A stretch of DNA of 64,000 nucleotides from Ampullaceana balthica (Eukaryota; Mollusca; Gastropoda; Lymnaeidae): contig CALYLW010000284.1 in the NCBI GenBank assembly GCA_944989445.1, forward strand, positions 129,001 to 193,000, written 5' to 3'. Under the pieces are notes generated by a model, which did no database searches, was not told the DNA's origin, and saw only the letters and a program-made list of their open reading frames with translations. The stretch's first letter is position 1; each line of letters begins with the position of its first letter. The position numbers and the translations under genes are program-made. Below, one piece after another: positions 1 to 10,404 of this stretch.

Positions 1-218
1 TTGAGTAACTCAACCGTTCACTCAATCATTCACTACTCAAGTAAAGATATTAAAACATTTTTTTAAAAAAAATAACTTCCTTGCAACGGCCCCTGTCTCA
101 TTCAACAAGGAAGCTCAGCGCGACAAGTTGTAATAAGTTCTTATGAACTGACAACAAACATATTCCATCAATAAATAAAGAATTCTACTTCGCGGAAGTT
201 CGTCTATCGCTGTATAAG
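1..218. other. AT-rich non-coding sequence
   Basis: No gene, repeat or RNA seen. It ends at the left edge of a small hAT element. Confidence 0.5.
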
Positions 219-538
219 CAGGGGTCGGGAAACCATGGCTCGCGAGCCACATGTGGCTCTATTGATGGCTACATCTGGCTCTCAGACAAATGTTCGATTT
301 TTGTTTTAAAGTTTATTCAGACTTATTTGATCTACCTATTAATTGCATATTTTTAAAAATAGCATAACAATGTTATTAAAAAGAATTCAGAGACTTAATT
401 ATTGTACTTTTAGTGTTGAAATTACACAAAATGCACACATTTACTTGAATTTTTAGTTTTAAACATAATGTATGGCTCTCACAGAACTACTTTTTCAAAA
501 TATGTGGCTCTCTCACGCCAAAAGTTTCCCGACCTCTG
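219..538. mobile_element. Small non-autonomous hAT element (about 320 bp)
   Basis: The ends are inverted: caggggtcgggaaac on the left and gtttcccgacctctg on the right, differing at one base. The CAGNGG start is typical of hAT transposons. The flanks gctgtata (209-216) and gctgtaga (538-545) agree at 7 of 8 bases, but they overlap the termini by a base or two, so the exact target duplication is uncertain. The body repeats 'tgtggctct' motifs near both ends and has no coding capacity. Confidence 0.75.
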
Positions 539-737
539 CTGTAGAGTCTGGATATAGATAGATACCGGGAGAGATATGCCCAGGACAAGGATGGCTGGAG
601 ACTGGCCTATAAAAGGATGCTAGAATAAGACCCTTTGCATGATATATATGTCCTTGGAAGAAACGCATACGTCCTTGGTGATAGAGCGCTGCTTCCCGAG
701 GACGAGAAGGCAGACTTTTACTTGGATCGAATCCCCA

Positions 738-1031
738 ACTCGTATGTGTTGTATATGTTGTATATGTTGTATATGTTGTATATGTTGTGTATGTTGTGTA
801 TGTTGTGTATGTTGTATATGTTGTATATGTTGTATATGTCGTATATGTCGTATATGTCGTATATGTTGTATATGTTGTATATGTTGTATATGTTGTATAT
901 GTCGTATATGTCGTATATTTTGTATATGTTGTATATGTTGTATATGTTGTATATGATGTATATGTTGTATATGTTGTATATGTTGTATATGTTGTATATT
1001 TTGTATATATTGTATATGTTGTATATGTTGT
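738..1031. repeat. 9-bp minisatellite (TATATGTTG)n
   Basis: About 32 copies of a 9-bp unit with gtc and ttt variants. Because 9 is divisible by 3 and the unit lacks stops, several frames on both strands stay open (YVV, YML, ICC and TTY repeats). These should not be read as proteins. Confidence 0.9.
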
Positions 1032-1479
1032 TTCTAATCTGGAATCTAATAAGACAACAAGTGTTAACGCAGACAGAACCAATATAATACTGTGCTGTTT
1101 TATTAAATATACAACTTTACTATGATTATTTTTTAAAAATTTCATCTCAATTCATGGTACGCCTATCTAATCCATGTTAACTAGCCATACAGATCTGACA
1201 TCTGGACTTGAAAGCCACAAATCTGATGTGTAGCCGGTAAACACATAAACAATCAGGGTTGCCATATTGGCCTTTTTAAGGCCAAATTTTCAAAATTTGG
1301 CCTTTTTTAAGAGGGTTTGGCCTTAAGATTTTTGTTTGGCCTTTTGGCCTTTTTTTGGCCTTTTTCTTTAAAAAAAATAAAAATATATAAAATATATATA
1401 AAAATAATCCTTATCACAAATCGCCAATAAGTCAATAACCTTATTAATTATTTTCTTTTTTTTTGAATAGCTTACGTGT

Positions 1480-1742
1480 ATGTTAGACATTAAAAAGTTT
1501 TTAAAAAGTTTAATAAAGAGGCCTATTAAGACAAAGCCAGATATAGAATGCAGCTCACACTTTTAGACGCTATTTTTAGAGACAAGGCTGAGCTTTTGTT
1601 TACAAATAAATGCAGCAAGGACTTTGTCATGTCACCAAGAATAGTTGATGACTTGACATCTGATAAAGTTTATAATAATACTGCAAATTGCAGTCTAGAG
1701 GAAAAGGATGACCTGAAGCTTTTCTTTCAAATTTTATGTTAG
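1480..1742 (+). pseudogene. Coding remnants inside hAT element B (unrecognised)
   Basis: One frame starts MLDIKKFLK at 1480 and stops at 1564-1566. It resembles the 'DIxxFF' start common in hAT and ZMYM-type transposon proteins. An overlapping frame (1548-1742) encodes 64 residues including FTNKCSKDFVMSPR and LEEKDDLKLFFQI. The second stretch is conserved in the copy at 40.57 kb with only a few changes. I do not recognise the domain. The likeliest reading is that element B is an internal-deletion derivative keeping scraps of a transposase gene; capture of a host exon is the alternative. Confidence 0.4.
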
Positions 1743-1866
1743 TATCATAGTCTATTTATTTTGTGAGTACAATCATACATACGATACGAACATTGGCATT
1801 TACACATTTATTATCCTTTTTCTCCTGGTTCTACCTTCATTTTAAATAGTTAACTAATTTTCAGCC

Positions 1867-2062
1867 GTTATGAGTCGTCCATAAATGACGTCACGCGATT
1901 TTTACAGATTTTTCAATATATTTTCACCCCCCCTCGTCACACGTAATCAAGAGCTAGACCCTTTCCAATATGACGTCACAGTTCTTAAAAGCACTCTCCC
2001 CCTCGTCATACATCGCCACAAATCTGTGACCCCTTCCCGCCCCCTAGGTGCGTGACGTCATT
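1867..2062. mobile_element. Nested CATAAATGACGTCACG-type MITE inside element B
   Basis: The left end reads gtcgtccataaatgacgtca and the right end gtgcgtgacgtcatttt, a degenerate inverted pair. The same family occurs complete at 20539-20821 and in fragments at 6091 and 11275. Its presence at the same place in both copies of element B shows it was there before B multiplied. Confidence 0.7.
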
Positions 2063-2160
2063 TTTGTTGACATTTTTCATGTAACATAAGTTTGGCCTTT
2101 TTTTGGCCTTTTTTGGCTGTCAGTTTGGCCTTTTACCCAAATTAAAATCTGGCAACCCTG

Positions 2161-2454
2161 TAAACAATTGTCCGCTGTGTGACACGGCTGTATGGTTGTC
2201 CACGAGCACACGTGATACATCTATAAAATGATCGCCTCGACCACTTACTGCATGTCTGACACTGTAAACCTTGTTTACTAATCTGTCAGGCTGACGAGCC
2301 GGGTGTAGACATTCACAACCCGCATTGACATTTGTCTCAACCATCTGTAAATAAGACCCCAGTCGTGACAGAGGAGATCCTTATAGGATTGCTATCTTTT
2401 CAATATCTGATTATGGTACAAACCTCACACGAATTTCCAATCGATCGTGCACAT
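2161..2454. other. Non-coding spacer
   Basis: Holds the right target duplication of element B and unique-looking sequence. A 74-codon minus-strand open frame has no recognisable feature. Confidence 0.4.
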
Positions 2455-2916
2455 GTCTATGCTATACTGATCTTCAAGCCTCCAATCGACCGTGTCAATA
2501 CTATATACTGACCTTCAAGCCACCACTCGACCGTGTCTCTACATTCTATTCTGACCTTCAAGCCTCCAATCGACCGTGTCTATACTATTCTGACCTTCAA
2601 GCCACCACTCGACCGTGTCTCTACTTACTATACTGACCTTCAAGCCTCCAATCGACCGTGTCTATACTATTCTGACCTTCAAGCCACCACTCGACCTTAT
2701 CTACACTATACTGACCTTCAAGCCGCCACTCGACCATGTCTATAGTATAATGACCTTCTATCCTCCACTCGACCGTGTCTATACTATACTGACCTTCAAG
2801 GCTCCAATCGACCTTATAGGATTGCTATTTTTTCAATATCAGATTATGGTACAAACCTCACACGAATTTCTAATCGACCGTGTCTATACTATACTGATCT
2901 TCAAGCCGCCACTCCA
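2455..2916. repeat. Minisatellite, unit about 38-43 bp
   Basis: About eleven diverged copies with the core tgaccttcaagcc followed by cactcgaccgtgtct, starting near 2468, 2509, 2552, 2591, 2634, 2673, 2712, 2750 and 2789. A 40-base stretch containing 'atggtacaaacctcacacg' occurs at both edges (about 2409 and 2845), as if a flank was included in the amplification. Confidence 0.85.
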
Positions 2917-3639
2917 CAAAGAGTGCACTCAAGCAACCCAATCACCCCCACCCCCTTGACCCCAACAGCCCGTTGAGAAACTCACCTGCTCACCCTGGCA
3001 TTTCATCCATTCTTGGAACTCTTCACCCGTCTTCACGTAAATGTGTGTGTGAGGCGGGTTGTGGGGGGTGGATGCATTCAAAAAATCGTTCCGCCTTGGG
3101 CGACAACTCGCAACTACAAGATACGACAGCTGCGATTTCTTTAGATTAAATACCAGCGGCGCACCGATCCATCGGGACTCACTAACTTTATATTTGGTAC
3201 AAAACTTTTGGCTAGGGTCAAACTGCGTCCTTAAGTTTTTCTTTTTTTCTTTTGTTATAATTTTTAAAATTCGAATTCCTTAAAAAAAAATTAAATCTGT
3301 TTTGGGGAGTTTTAGCTAGTAAACTTAGCTATTAAATTGAGCTAGTAAACTTAGCTAGTAAACTTTTACAATTTGACGATGCCTAATCGTCGAATGCCGA
3401 CGATCATAAAGATAAAATATTAAATAACGAAAGGATATTCATTTTTAAATTAAAATGTTTACAAAATCGCCCTAACAACAACGTCCCTGATATTTGTATG
3501 TAGAGTTGATTTTTGATGAATTAACAAATTAACTTTGTAATACCAATAGAACTTGTGAAGTAAATATCCTTTCAAAGGGACACTACTGACATTACTTGTA
3601 CAACAGTCTGTCATGCTGAATATCTTTTATGGGACGATA
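2917..3639. other. Non-coding spacer
   Basis: No gene seen. A short direct repeat of 'gctagtaaacttagcta' lies at about 3314-3365. Confidence 0.4.
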
Positions 3640-3640
3640 G

Positions 3641-3719
<79 letters not shown>

Positions 3720-3772
3720 AGAGAGAGAGAGAAAAGAGAGATAGAGAGAGAAATATAGAGAGATAGACAGAC

Positions 3773-3845
<73 letters not shown>

Positions 3846-3892
3846 AAAAGAGAGAGAGAGATAGATAGAGAGAGAGAGAGAGAGAGAAAGAT

Positions 3893-3925
<33 letters not shown>
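3640..3925. repeat. Compound (GA)n / (TA)n microsatellite
   Basis: Long GA runs are interrupted by GATA and GAAA variants and by a pure (TA)n block at about 3776-3812. The long minus-strand SLSLSL open frame across it is an artefact of the repeat. Confidence 0.95.
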
Positions 3926-3927
<2 letters not shown>

Positions 3928-4785
3928 GCTACTGTCCAGTTCCACTATAACGATCCTAATATAATACACTATAATAACACAAGTGGTGAAAAGTTCGTTT
4001 TCGTAAATTTCATTAAAAAAGTTAGTTTCATTTGAAAACCAGTTTTTTTTTAAACGTCCAGTTTTTTTAACCACGTTTTATTAACTCACTTTCGTTCCTG
4101 TCAAAAACTCAATTTTTCAAATCTGCCAACGTAAAATTGAACCACTTCTGATGGTCCTAGAGATCTGAAAATTTTATTACCATAGATAGATCTTGGATGA
4201 CAATGCATTGAATCAAGATTTCAGATCGATCGAATGTATCGTTCTTAAATTATTGAACTTTTTAGTTTATCTATAGTTTATTATATACTTGCTTTCGTGT
4301 CTGTCTGTCCGCAATTTTTAAAATTTTCCAACGTAAAATTAAACCACTTCTGATGGTCCTAGAGAGCTCAAAATTTTACCACAGATAGATCTTGGATGAC
4401 AATACATTGTAGCAAAATTTCAGATCGATCGAATGTACCGTAATTAAATTCATGCATTTCTTAGTTTATCTTTATACTATCTTCTCTACCCGCCTGCCGT
4501 AGTTTAATTGCACGTGACAAGTTCACCCCGTGACCTCATCGCTTTGTTATTAAACGTTGGGCGGGCGCTGATGAGGTGTTTGGTAAAATAAATAGAGGTA
4601 AAAAATATTTTTAAAAACCACGTTTTTATTAGTGGACTAAAAAGAAGAAAATAAATAAAGGTAAAAAAAATGATTTTTAAAAACCACGTTTTTATAAGTG
4701 GACTAAAAAGAAGAAAATAATTTAAAACTTATAAGTTCAAGTACTTCGATTTAATGTGACTAATAAATAGAAGTAAAAAAAAAGA

Positions 4786-5090
4786 TTTTTAAAAACCACG
4801 CTTTTACGAGCGGACTAAAAAGAAGAAAATAAGTTAAAACTTATTAGTTCAAGTACTTCGATTTAATATAACTAAAAACGTGGGGCGGGCGCTTAAGAGG
4901 TTTAACATATGCGGTTCACTCATTCTCTCACTTATAGATCTCTCTTTTGCCTTCTAAATTAGAAATCTTTAATTTTTATTCCAAACACCCGCCCCACGTT
5001 TTTAGTTATATTAAATCGAAGTACGTGAACTAATAAGTTTTAAATTATTTTCTTCTTTTTAGTCCGCTTGTAAAAACGTGGTTTTTAAAG
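4786..5090. repeat. Large palindrome with arms of about 105 bp
   Basis: The left arm (about 4786-4893) contains ggactaaaaagaagaaaata, then acttcgatttaatataac, then aacgtggggcggg. The right arm (about 4985-5090) gives the same blocks as reverse complements in mirrored order. The loop is about 90 bp of the small MITE described separately. Confidence 0.8.
4878..4999 (+). mobile_element. Small MITE 'acgtggggcgggyg', copy 1 (122 bp)
   Basis: Termini acgtggggcgggcgc and gcccc acgt are inverted repeats. The interior contains 'ttaacatatgcggttcactc' and 'ttgccttctaaattagaaat'. The same 110-120 bp sequence occurs inverted at 5618-5725, and a fragment (gggcgggcgctgatgaggtg) lies at about 4560. Confidence 0.7.
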
Positions 5091-5130
5091 GACAATGCCC
5101 AACGAAAGCGAGTTAATAAAAACGTGGTAA

Positions 5131-5617
5131 ATAAAACAAACCCGTAAAAACAAAGTTTTTGACTATAAATCCCTTATATATGAGTCATAACTAACAGTAT
5201 TGATTATTTTCAAACGCGACAAGCATTTACAGACTGACACCGAGTGATGTCCCCTGTATTTTAACGGGGGATGGGACGTGAGGGGGTGTCGGCACGACGG
5301 TCGACGTCTAAGCGTCAACTCAAACTTTCCCGTGGGAAAAGAACAATAACAAACCGTGAATTTGAATTACATACGTTGTATAAGGAAAAACTAAAAATGC
5401 ATTAATTTAATTACGGTACGATCGATCGATCTGAAATTTTGATATGATGCATTGTTAGGTGAGACGGGTCCGTGTGCCAAATTTCAGCTCGATCGGATCA
5501 CTGAAAGTGGGTCATTTTCGACTTTTGTTTTTCCGCCCGCCCATGAGATGACGACAGACAGACAGAGAGAGAGAGAGAGAGAGAGACGCCGGTGAAGTTA
5601 ATATAAGGGATTTAAAA
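5131..5617 (+). mobile_element. GATCGATC-module repeat family, copy 1 (about 490 bp)
   Basis: Starts aataaaacaaacccgtaaaa and ends taatataagggattta. Near the left end 'taaatcccttatat' is the inverted counterpart of the right end. The core has 'ttaattacggtacg', a GATCGATCTGAAATTTTG block, a GTGTGCCAAATTTCAG block and a (GACA)n/(GA)n stretch. Related copies are at 13611, 16046 and 16529. I cannot assign the superfamily. A SINE-like origin is possible from the modular core, but no tRNA head is visible. Confidence 0.7.
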
Positions 5618-5725
5618 ACGTGGGGTGGGTGTTTGGTATAAATATTAAAGATTTCTAATTTAGAAGGCAAAAGAGAGACCTATATGAGAATGAGTGAACT
5701 GCATATGTTAAACCTCATAAGCGCC
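5618..5725 (-). mobile_element. Small MITE 'acgtggggcgggyg', copy 2 (inverted)
   Basis: Reverse complement of the element at 4878-4999, with ends acgtggggtgggtg and cccgccccacgt. It directly abuts the GATCGATC-family copy, so that copy sits between the outer terminal repeat at 5128 and this MITE. Confidence 0.7.
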
Positions 5726-6090
5726 CGCCCCACGTTTGTGTGATACATGACACGACTCCTTGTCATGTTGACAACAACACTCTCGACTTGACGGGAGACG
5801 AGGTATATCTTGAGGGAACATGACGAACTAAATAAATAAAAGTTTGTTTTTTGAGTAACAATAATCATTGATTTTTAATTCTTCTTTTCACAAAATATAT
5901 GAAATAAAATTAAAAATAATGTATTATAACTATAAATAAATAGGGATATCATTATCTCTCTTTTTAAAAAAAAATTTAATTTAAAAAAAATATATATAAA
6001 AAATTAGTGCACCAATACTACTTTCAGCACTGAGAAACTTTGTAAAATGCATTTTAAGAATTTTTTTCCCCGACTTTTTAAGTGAGTACA
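5726..6090. other. AT-rich spacer
   Basis: No feature seen. A 62-codon minus-strand open frame overlaps it without recognisable content. Confidence 0.4.
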
Positions 6091-6230
6091 AGGGGCCGCC
6101 CATAAATGACGTCACGCTATTTTAGCCGATTTTTTACCCCCTCAACCCCCTCGTCACGCATCGTCACAAAAAGTTAGACCCCCCCCCCTCTAAAAATACG
6201 TCACAAAGCTTTGACGAACAAAAAAAACAA
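6091..6230 (+). mobile_element. Left fragment of the CATAAATGACGTCACG MITE
   Basis: Begins ggggccgcccataaatgacg and continues with the C-rich 'ccccctcgtcacgcatcgtc' body typical of this family. The right inverted terminus is absent; a CA/AC-rich stretch follows. Confidence 0.65.
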
Positions 6231-7479
6231 ACAAAACACACACACGCACACAAAAAAATTAAATAAATTTTAAAAATAATTTAAAAAAACACCTTATTTT
6301 CTATTTGAAAATAAGTATGTTTCAAATAACTTTTATTGTCATTTAAGCATTTATTATTTACGAGCAACAAAGCCCGTCCAAGGACGTTCCACCACCCGTT
6401 CGGTGGCATGTTGTAACCCCCCTCCAACAGCCATCTCGACCGGCATACATGTGCATCGCGTTAAAAATACTATTCATTATAGTTAAAATAAATAACTCGT
6501 AAAAACAGAGCTTTTTGCTATACTATAAATCCCAACGCGCATAACTCAAAATAAAGTCTTGGAAGAAATACTGCACAAAAAAATAACTCGTTTTCAACGT
6601 CCGCGTAAATAGCGTAAACGTGTTCAATATGATTGGCTGTAGGAGTCATATGTGTTTGAGGGACCAATCGCTATAGATGACCGGACATAAACTTGCCTTT
6701 CATTATATAAGGGTGGTTAGACCAGTGGTAGGACTATTATTATGAGAAATAAGGTAAATCTATTATTGTTAGAAAAATGGTTTGGCCATTCTTTCAATAT
6801 ACATGTGGTTCACACAACTATTGTCTTCACACTCACTCGACGGAAACACAACATCATATTGCGAAGAGCACCATAATTTAGGTATGTTCTCCAATAATAT
6901 CAAAAACAGGGCGATGAAACATTCTCTTGTTGCCGTTCATTTTAGATGACCGGACAGAACGGACAGAAAGGGCAGGAACTTGCCTTTTATTATTTAGGAT
7001 TTAGTGAGGTCTACATTGTAATATTGTAATCCGCGTGAAGCATTTTCTAAAAACGTTTAACCGGCCTTCAGAAAACGAACTGTGTTAACATCCTTAGATT
7101 ACATTTTATTTTAATGCATACAAATTAAACATTGACTATTAATCATCACGATTAACGCCTTTGCTTAGAAAAAAAATATATTTAAAAATAATATTTTTAA
7201 AATGTATTTTTTAAAAATCCCTCAATTGACTGAAGGGCATCCCGTAAGAAAGAGGTCGGCGAATAGGGGTAAATAACCTCTTCTGGCGTCAAAAGGAAAT
7301 TCTTGGGGGTAATGCAGACTCATTTGGGACATATAACATCCACTACAATCCACTAGATATATTAAAATATGTCATGTGTACGTGTACGCTTGGAACATAT
7401 GCCCATTATTGAACCGGTTCCTTCCAGAAAATGCATTTTAAAAAATTTGACAACTATGTAGATTTCTTACCTACGTAAG
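6231..7479. other. Non-coding, with decayed repeat fragments
   Basis: Around 6490-6545 there is a degenerate left end of the GATCGATC family (actcgtaaaaacagagcttt, ctataaatccc). Around 6680-6715 and 6945-7010 there are two diverged direct copies of 'gatgaccggacagaa...cttgcctttYattat'. No gene seen. Confidence 0.4.
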
Positions 7480-7562
7480 ATACGAAGACACCTAAATCCA
7501 CCCTACTTTCATTTATATTGACACGAGTGACAATAATCTTAATCCACATGACTTGACAGCCA

Positions 7563-8438
7563 AATTTTAATATAGAGTCTATTTATTGTAAAATAATTAC
7601 ACCAAACTCATCCCCACTTATTGTAGGCAGTATATATAGACCTCCGAATACAAACCTAGAGTACATGAACAATCTTTGTAGTCAATTAACTTTAATAAAA
7701 GAGAATAGTAAAAATGCAGTTCTATGGATTATGGGGGACTTTAATCTTCCAGATATAAATTGGAAAAATTATACAATTGATAACCACCAAACTAACAAAG
7801 AAATTAATGAACAATTTTTAGACACTATAAACAACATAAACCTAGAACAGATAGTAAAAACAGCAACAAGGAAAAATAAAACACTGGATTTATTCCTAAC
7901 AAATAGACCAGGACTAGTGTTAGACTATAAAATAATTCCAGGACTGTCCGACCATGATATTGTTAGGGTCACCAATACAATAAAAACTAAAATTAATAAG
8001 ATACCTAGAAGAATAATCTATCTTTGGAATAAATGTAATTCAATAAAACTACACCAATCAGCGGCTAACTTCCAACAAACTTTCCTAAGTAAATTTAACA
8101 CAAATAGCCCAGTAGAAGAAATTTGGAAAGATATAAAAACAAATCTAAAAACTATAATGGATGAGAATGTTCCAACAAAACTAACATCAAATAAAATTAA
8201 CAAATGCTGGTTCAATTCTAGATTGAAAAAGCTATGCAAACAAAAAGAGAACTTATTTAAGAAATATAAAGCTACCTATTCATATAGGATACACAAAAAA
8301 TACTTAAAGATTAAACACTTGACACAAAAACTTAGTCGAAACCTCCAAAATGAATATATAAACAATGTAATTACCAAAGATAACAATAAAAACTTATGGT
8401 CCTTTATCAAATCTAAAAAATGGAACCTTCAGGAATAG
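7563..8438 (+). pseudogene. LINE endonuclease C-terminal half and linker
   Basis: The reading frame passes through GSIYRPPN (about 7625-7650) and MGDFNLPDINW (about 7728), both typical of the exonuclease-endonuclease-phosphatase fold. SDHDIV at about 7947 contains the conserved catalytic SDH. A lysine- and asparagine-rich linker with RLKKLCKQKENLFKKYKA leads toward the reverse transcriptase. The endonuclease N-terminus is missing. The frame ends at 8436-8438, just after a one-base frameshift near 8416-8420, and the next segment continues in another frame from 8420. In an intact element this domain nicks the target DNA to prime reverse transcription. Confidence 0.85.
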
Positions 8439-9005
8439 CCACACTAAAAGGCTCAAATAATAAAACCTATAATGATAATGAAACTAAAGCTAATATCCTT
8501 AACACATATTTTGCATCATCTTTTTCTGCCTCAGGCGACAAGGAAGTTTTCATAAATTTAAATAAAATGGAGGAAATAGGTAACATAACTGTAGATGAGA
8601 TAGGTATACATTCACTCCTAAAAAACTTAAAAATAAACAAAGCTACTGGCCCAGATGATTTGCCTGCAAGGTTATTAAAAGAACTAAGCAATGAACTGTC
8701 CCCAATCCTTGTAGTTCTCTTTCAAGCCTCTCTAAACCAGGGTAAAGTGCCCCAGGATTGGAAATTAGCTAACGTAACTCCACTCTTTAAGAAAGGGGAT
8801 AAATCAGACCCTGGTAATTACAGGCCTGTATCACTTACTAGTATCACCTGTAAATCTGTAAATTACTAGAACACATAATATATAGTAGAATAGTTAACCA
8901 CCTTGACAAATATAATGCCCTATGCCCACATCAACACGGCTTTAGAAAAAGCAGATCATGTGAAACACAATTAATAGGTTTAATAGATGAACTATCAAAA
9001 GGCTT
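8420..9005 (+). pseudogene. LINE reverse transcriptase, N-terminal part
   Basis: Contains KATGPDDLPARLLKEL (RT motif 0/1 region) and WKLANVTPLFKKGD followed by NYRPVSLTSITCK, the hallmark start of non-LTR reverse transcriptases. A frameshift at about 8850-8870 ends the first frame at 8869. The continuation in the next frame includes LLEHIIYSRI and QHGFRKSRSCETQL, and runs to the SINE insertion at 9006. Confidence 0.88.
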
Positions 9006-9283
9006 GTCTTATCTATACAGACGCTCCTTCTATGCAGAAGATAGTTGCGACCACAGACCATGACAGATGATCTGTTTGGCAATTGAAGCAGCGTTCACAG
9101 GCCACGGCTTTGTGGGTTCCACGCATTACCCAGCCGCCTAACTACATGTTAGGTACCCATTCGGAGCGGGGTGACTCAGGGATGCCCTAGGCCCCGGGAA
9201 CAAGCCCTTGCCTTCACACGGATTCGAACCCGTGACCATCGGTACGACAGTCCAGTGCGCTGCCACTCGACCACCACGTCCCC
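9006..9283 (-). mobile_element. tRNA-derived SINE inserted in the LINE
   Basis: Read on the minus strand, the head has a pol III A-box-like tggtcgagtgg (complement of 9263-9273) and a B box ggttcgaatcc (complement of 9220-9230), at a spacing normal for a tRNA. A unique body of about 150 bp follows. The 3' tail contains cttctgcatagaaggagcgt and ends in ataagac. That tail is nearly the same as the 3' end of the host LINE (10405-10463). The insertion splits the LINE reading frame within 'ggc|tta', with a short ctt/gctt duplication at the junction. Length is about 278 bp. It is not a functional tRNA gene. Confidence 0.88.
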
Positions 9284-9285
9284 GC

Positions 9286-10017
9286 TTAGACAAAAATGAT
9301 CAAATAGATACAATATTACTAGACTTCTCAAAAGCATTTGACAAAGTTCACCACCTTAGTTTACTTAAAAAACTTAACTACTTTGGAATCTCAGGTTCCT
9401 TACATCACTGGATCCAAGACTTCCTTTTGGGCAGGGAGCAAACTGTAATAATTAATGGATCTAAATCTGCACCAATAAAGGTTAACTCAGGAGTTCCACA
9501 AGGAACTGTGCTAGGTCCCTTACTCTTTTTAATTTATATAAATGATTTACCCAACAACATCTCAACAGGTACAAAAGTTAGGTTATTTGCTGATGATTGT
9601 ATAATCTATAGAACAATTAAATCAGAACGAGACAGCAAAATTTTACAAAAAGACTTAGATGAATTGATAAAATGGGAAACTAACTGGAGTATGTCTTTCC
9701 ACCCAGAAAAGTGTCAACTTTTAAGAGTAACAAAGAAAAAGAAACAAATAAATTCAAAATATTACATTCATGGAAAAGAACTGACCCAAACTAAAGATGC
9801 AAAATACTTAGGAGTCTTAATAAATGCGAAACTATCATGGAATCCCCATGTCAATGAAGTTATTAAAAAATCAAACAAAACCTTAGGCTTTATAAAAAGA
9901 AACTTTAACAAATGTAATAGAGATATAAAACTAAAATGCTACCTCACTTTGGTGAGACCTCTACTAGAATATGCATCTTCTGTATGGGACCCATCCACCA
10001 AAGAAAACATTATAAAC
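9286..10017 (+). pseudogene. LINE reverse transcriptase core
   Basis: Continues the LINE frame after the SINE. Motifs in order: LDFSKAFDKVHH (motif A), SGVPQGTVLGPLLFLIYIND (motif B), LFADDCIIY (motif C, catalytic FADD at about 9586-9597) and YLGVLI (motif E region). LVRPLLEYASSVWDP precedes a frameshift near 10010. The catalytic aspartates are present, so the copy was lost by indels and the SINE, not by active-site decay. Confidence 0.92.
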
Positions 10018-10382
10018 TAGAACAAATTCAAAAAAGAGCTGACAGATTCATTACTGGAGAATATTCGAAACTGACAAGAATAACACCATTAGTTAAATCA
10101 TTAAACCTTGAAACACTAGAGGATAGAAGAACCAAAAGCAAAGTAGTAATCATACATAAAGCAATTAATTCTAATTTAGAAATACAACACAAAGATAACT
10201 TAATACAACCCTCAGATAGACATAAGGATAAAAACACCTTCCTTATTCCAAATGCAATAACAAACACATACAAGTTTTCCTTCTTCCCGTCCGGAATTCG
10301 GGCGTGGAATGGGTTGCCTGAAGAATCCAGGAAAACCAACACTTTATCAGCATTTAAATCTCTAATAAAAATGCAGGACTAA
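10000..10382 (+). pseudogene. LINE C-terminal domain
   Basis: Resumes in another frame after position 10010 with LEQIQKRADRFITG, then LNLETLEDRRTKSKVV, then FFPSGIRAWNGLPEE, the conserved C-terminal block of many animal Jockey/CR1-type elements. It ends at the stop codon 10380-10382. The same block is found, reverse-complemented, in the truncated copy at 22332-22688. Confidence 0.88.
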
Positions 10383-10404
10383 ACACAAACCATAGATAAG
10401 CGTA

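Larger units (their letters stand above)
1254..2160 (+). mobile_element. Composite hAT-type element B, copy 1 (907 bp)
   Basis: Perfect terminal inverted repeats begin cagggttgcca and end tggcaaccctg. A perfect 8-bp target duplication, taaacaat, lies at 1246-1253 and 2161-2168, which is diagnostic of hAT. Both subterminal regions are crowded with TTTGGCC/GGCCTTTT motifs, a usual arrangement for hAT transposase binding. The interior carries short open-frame remnants (1480-1742) and a nested CATAAATGACGTCACG MITE (about 1867-2062). A second copy with the same layout lies at 40200-41116, so the nested state is older than the spread of this element. Confidence 0.9.
4070..5128. mobile_element. Composite inverted-repeat element, family unassigned
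   Basis: Outer inverted ends: accacgttttattaactcac at 4070 and its near-complement ending aaaacgtggt at 5128. Inside lie two tandem copies of a module in reverse orientation, each containing cagatcgatcgaatgta (about 4105-4265 and 4330-4450). Three direct copies of a segment with 'ggactaaaaagaagaaaata' (about 4630, 4695 and 4812) and a large palindrome (4786-5090) follow. No coding capacity is seen. The modules are related to those of the family at 5131-5617. Confidence 0.6.

Noticed and set aside
9205..9283. tRNA gene on the minus strand
   Set aside because: A and B boxes are present, but the sequence continues into a SINE body and LINE-like tail and lies inside the LINE; it is a SINE head.
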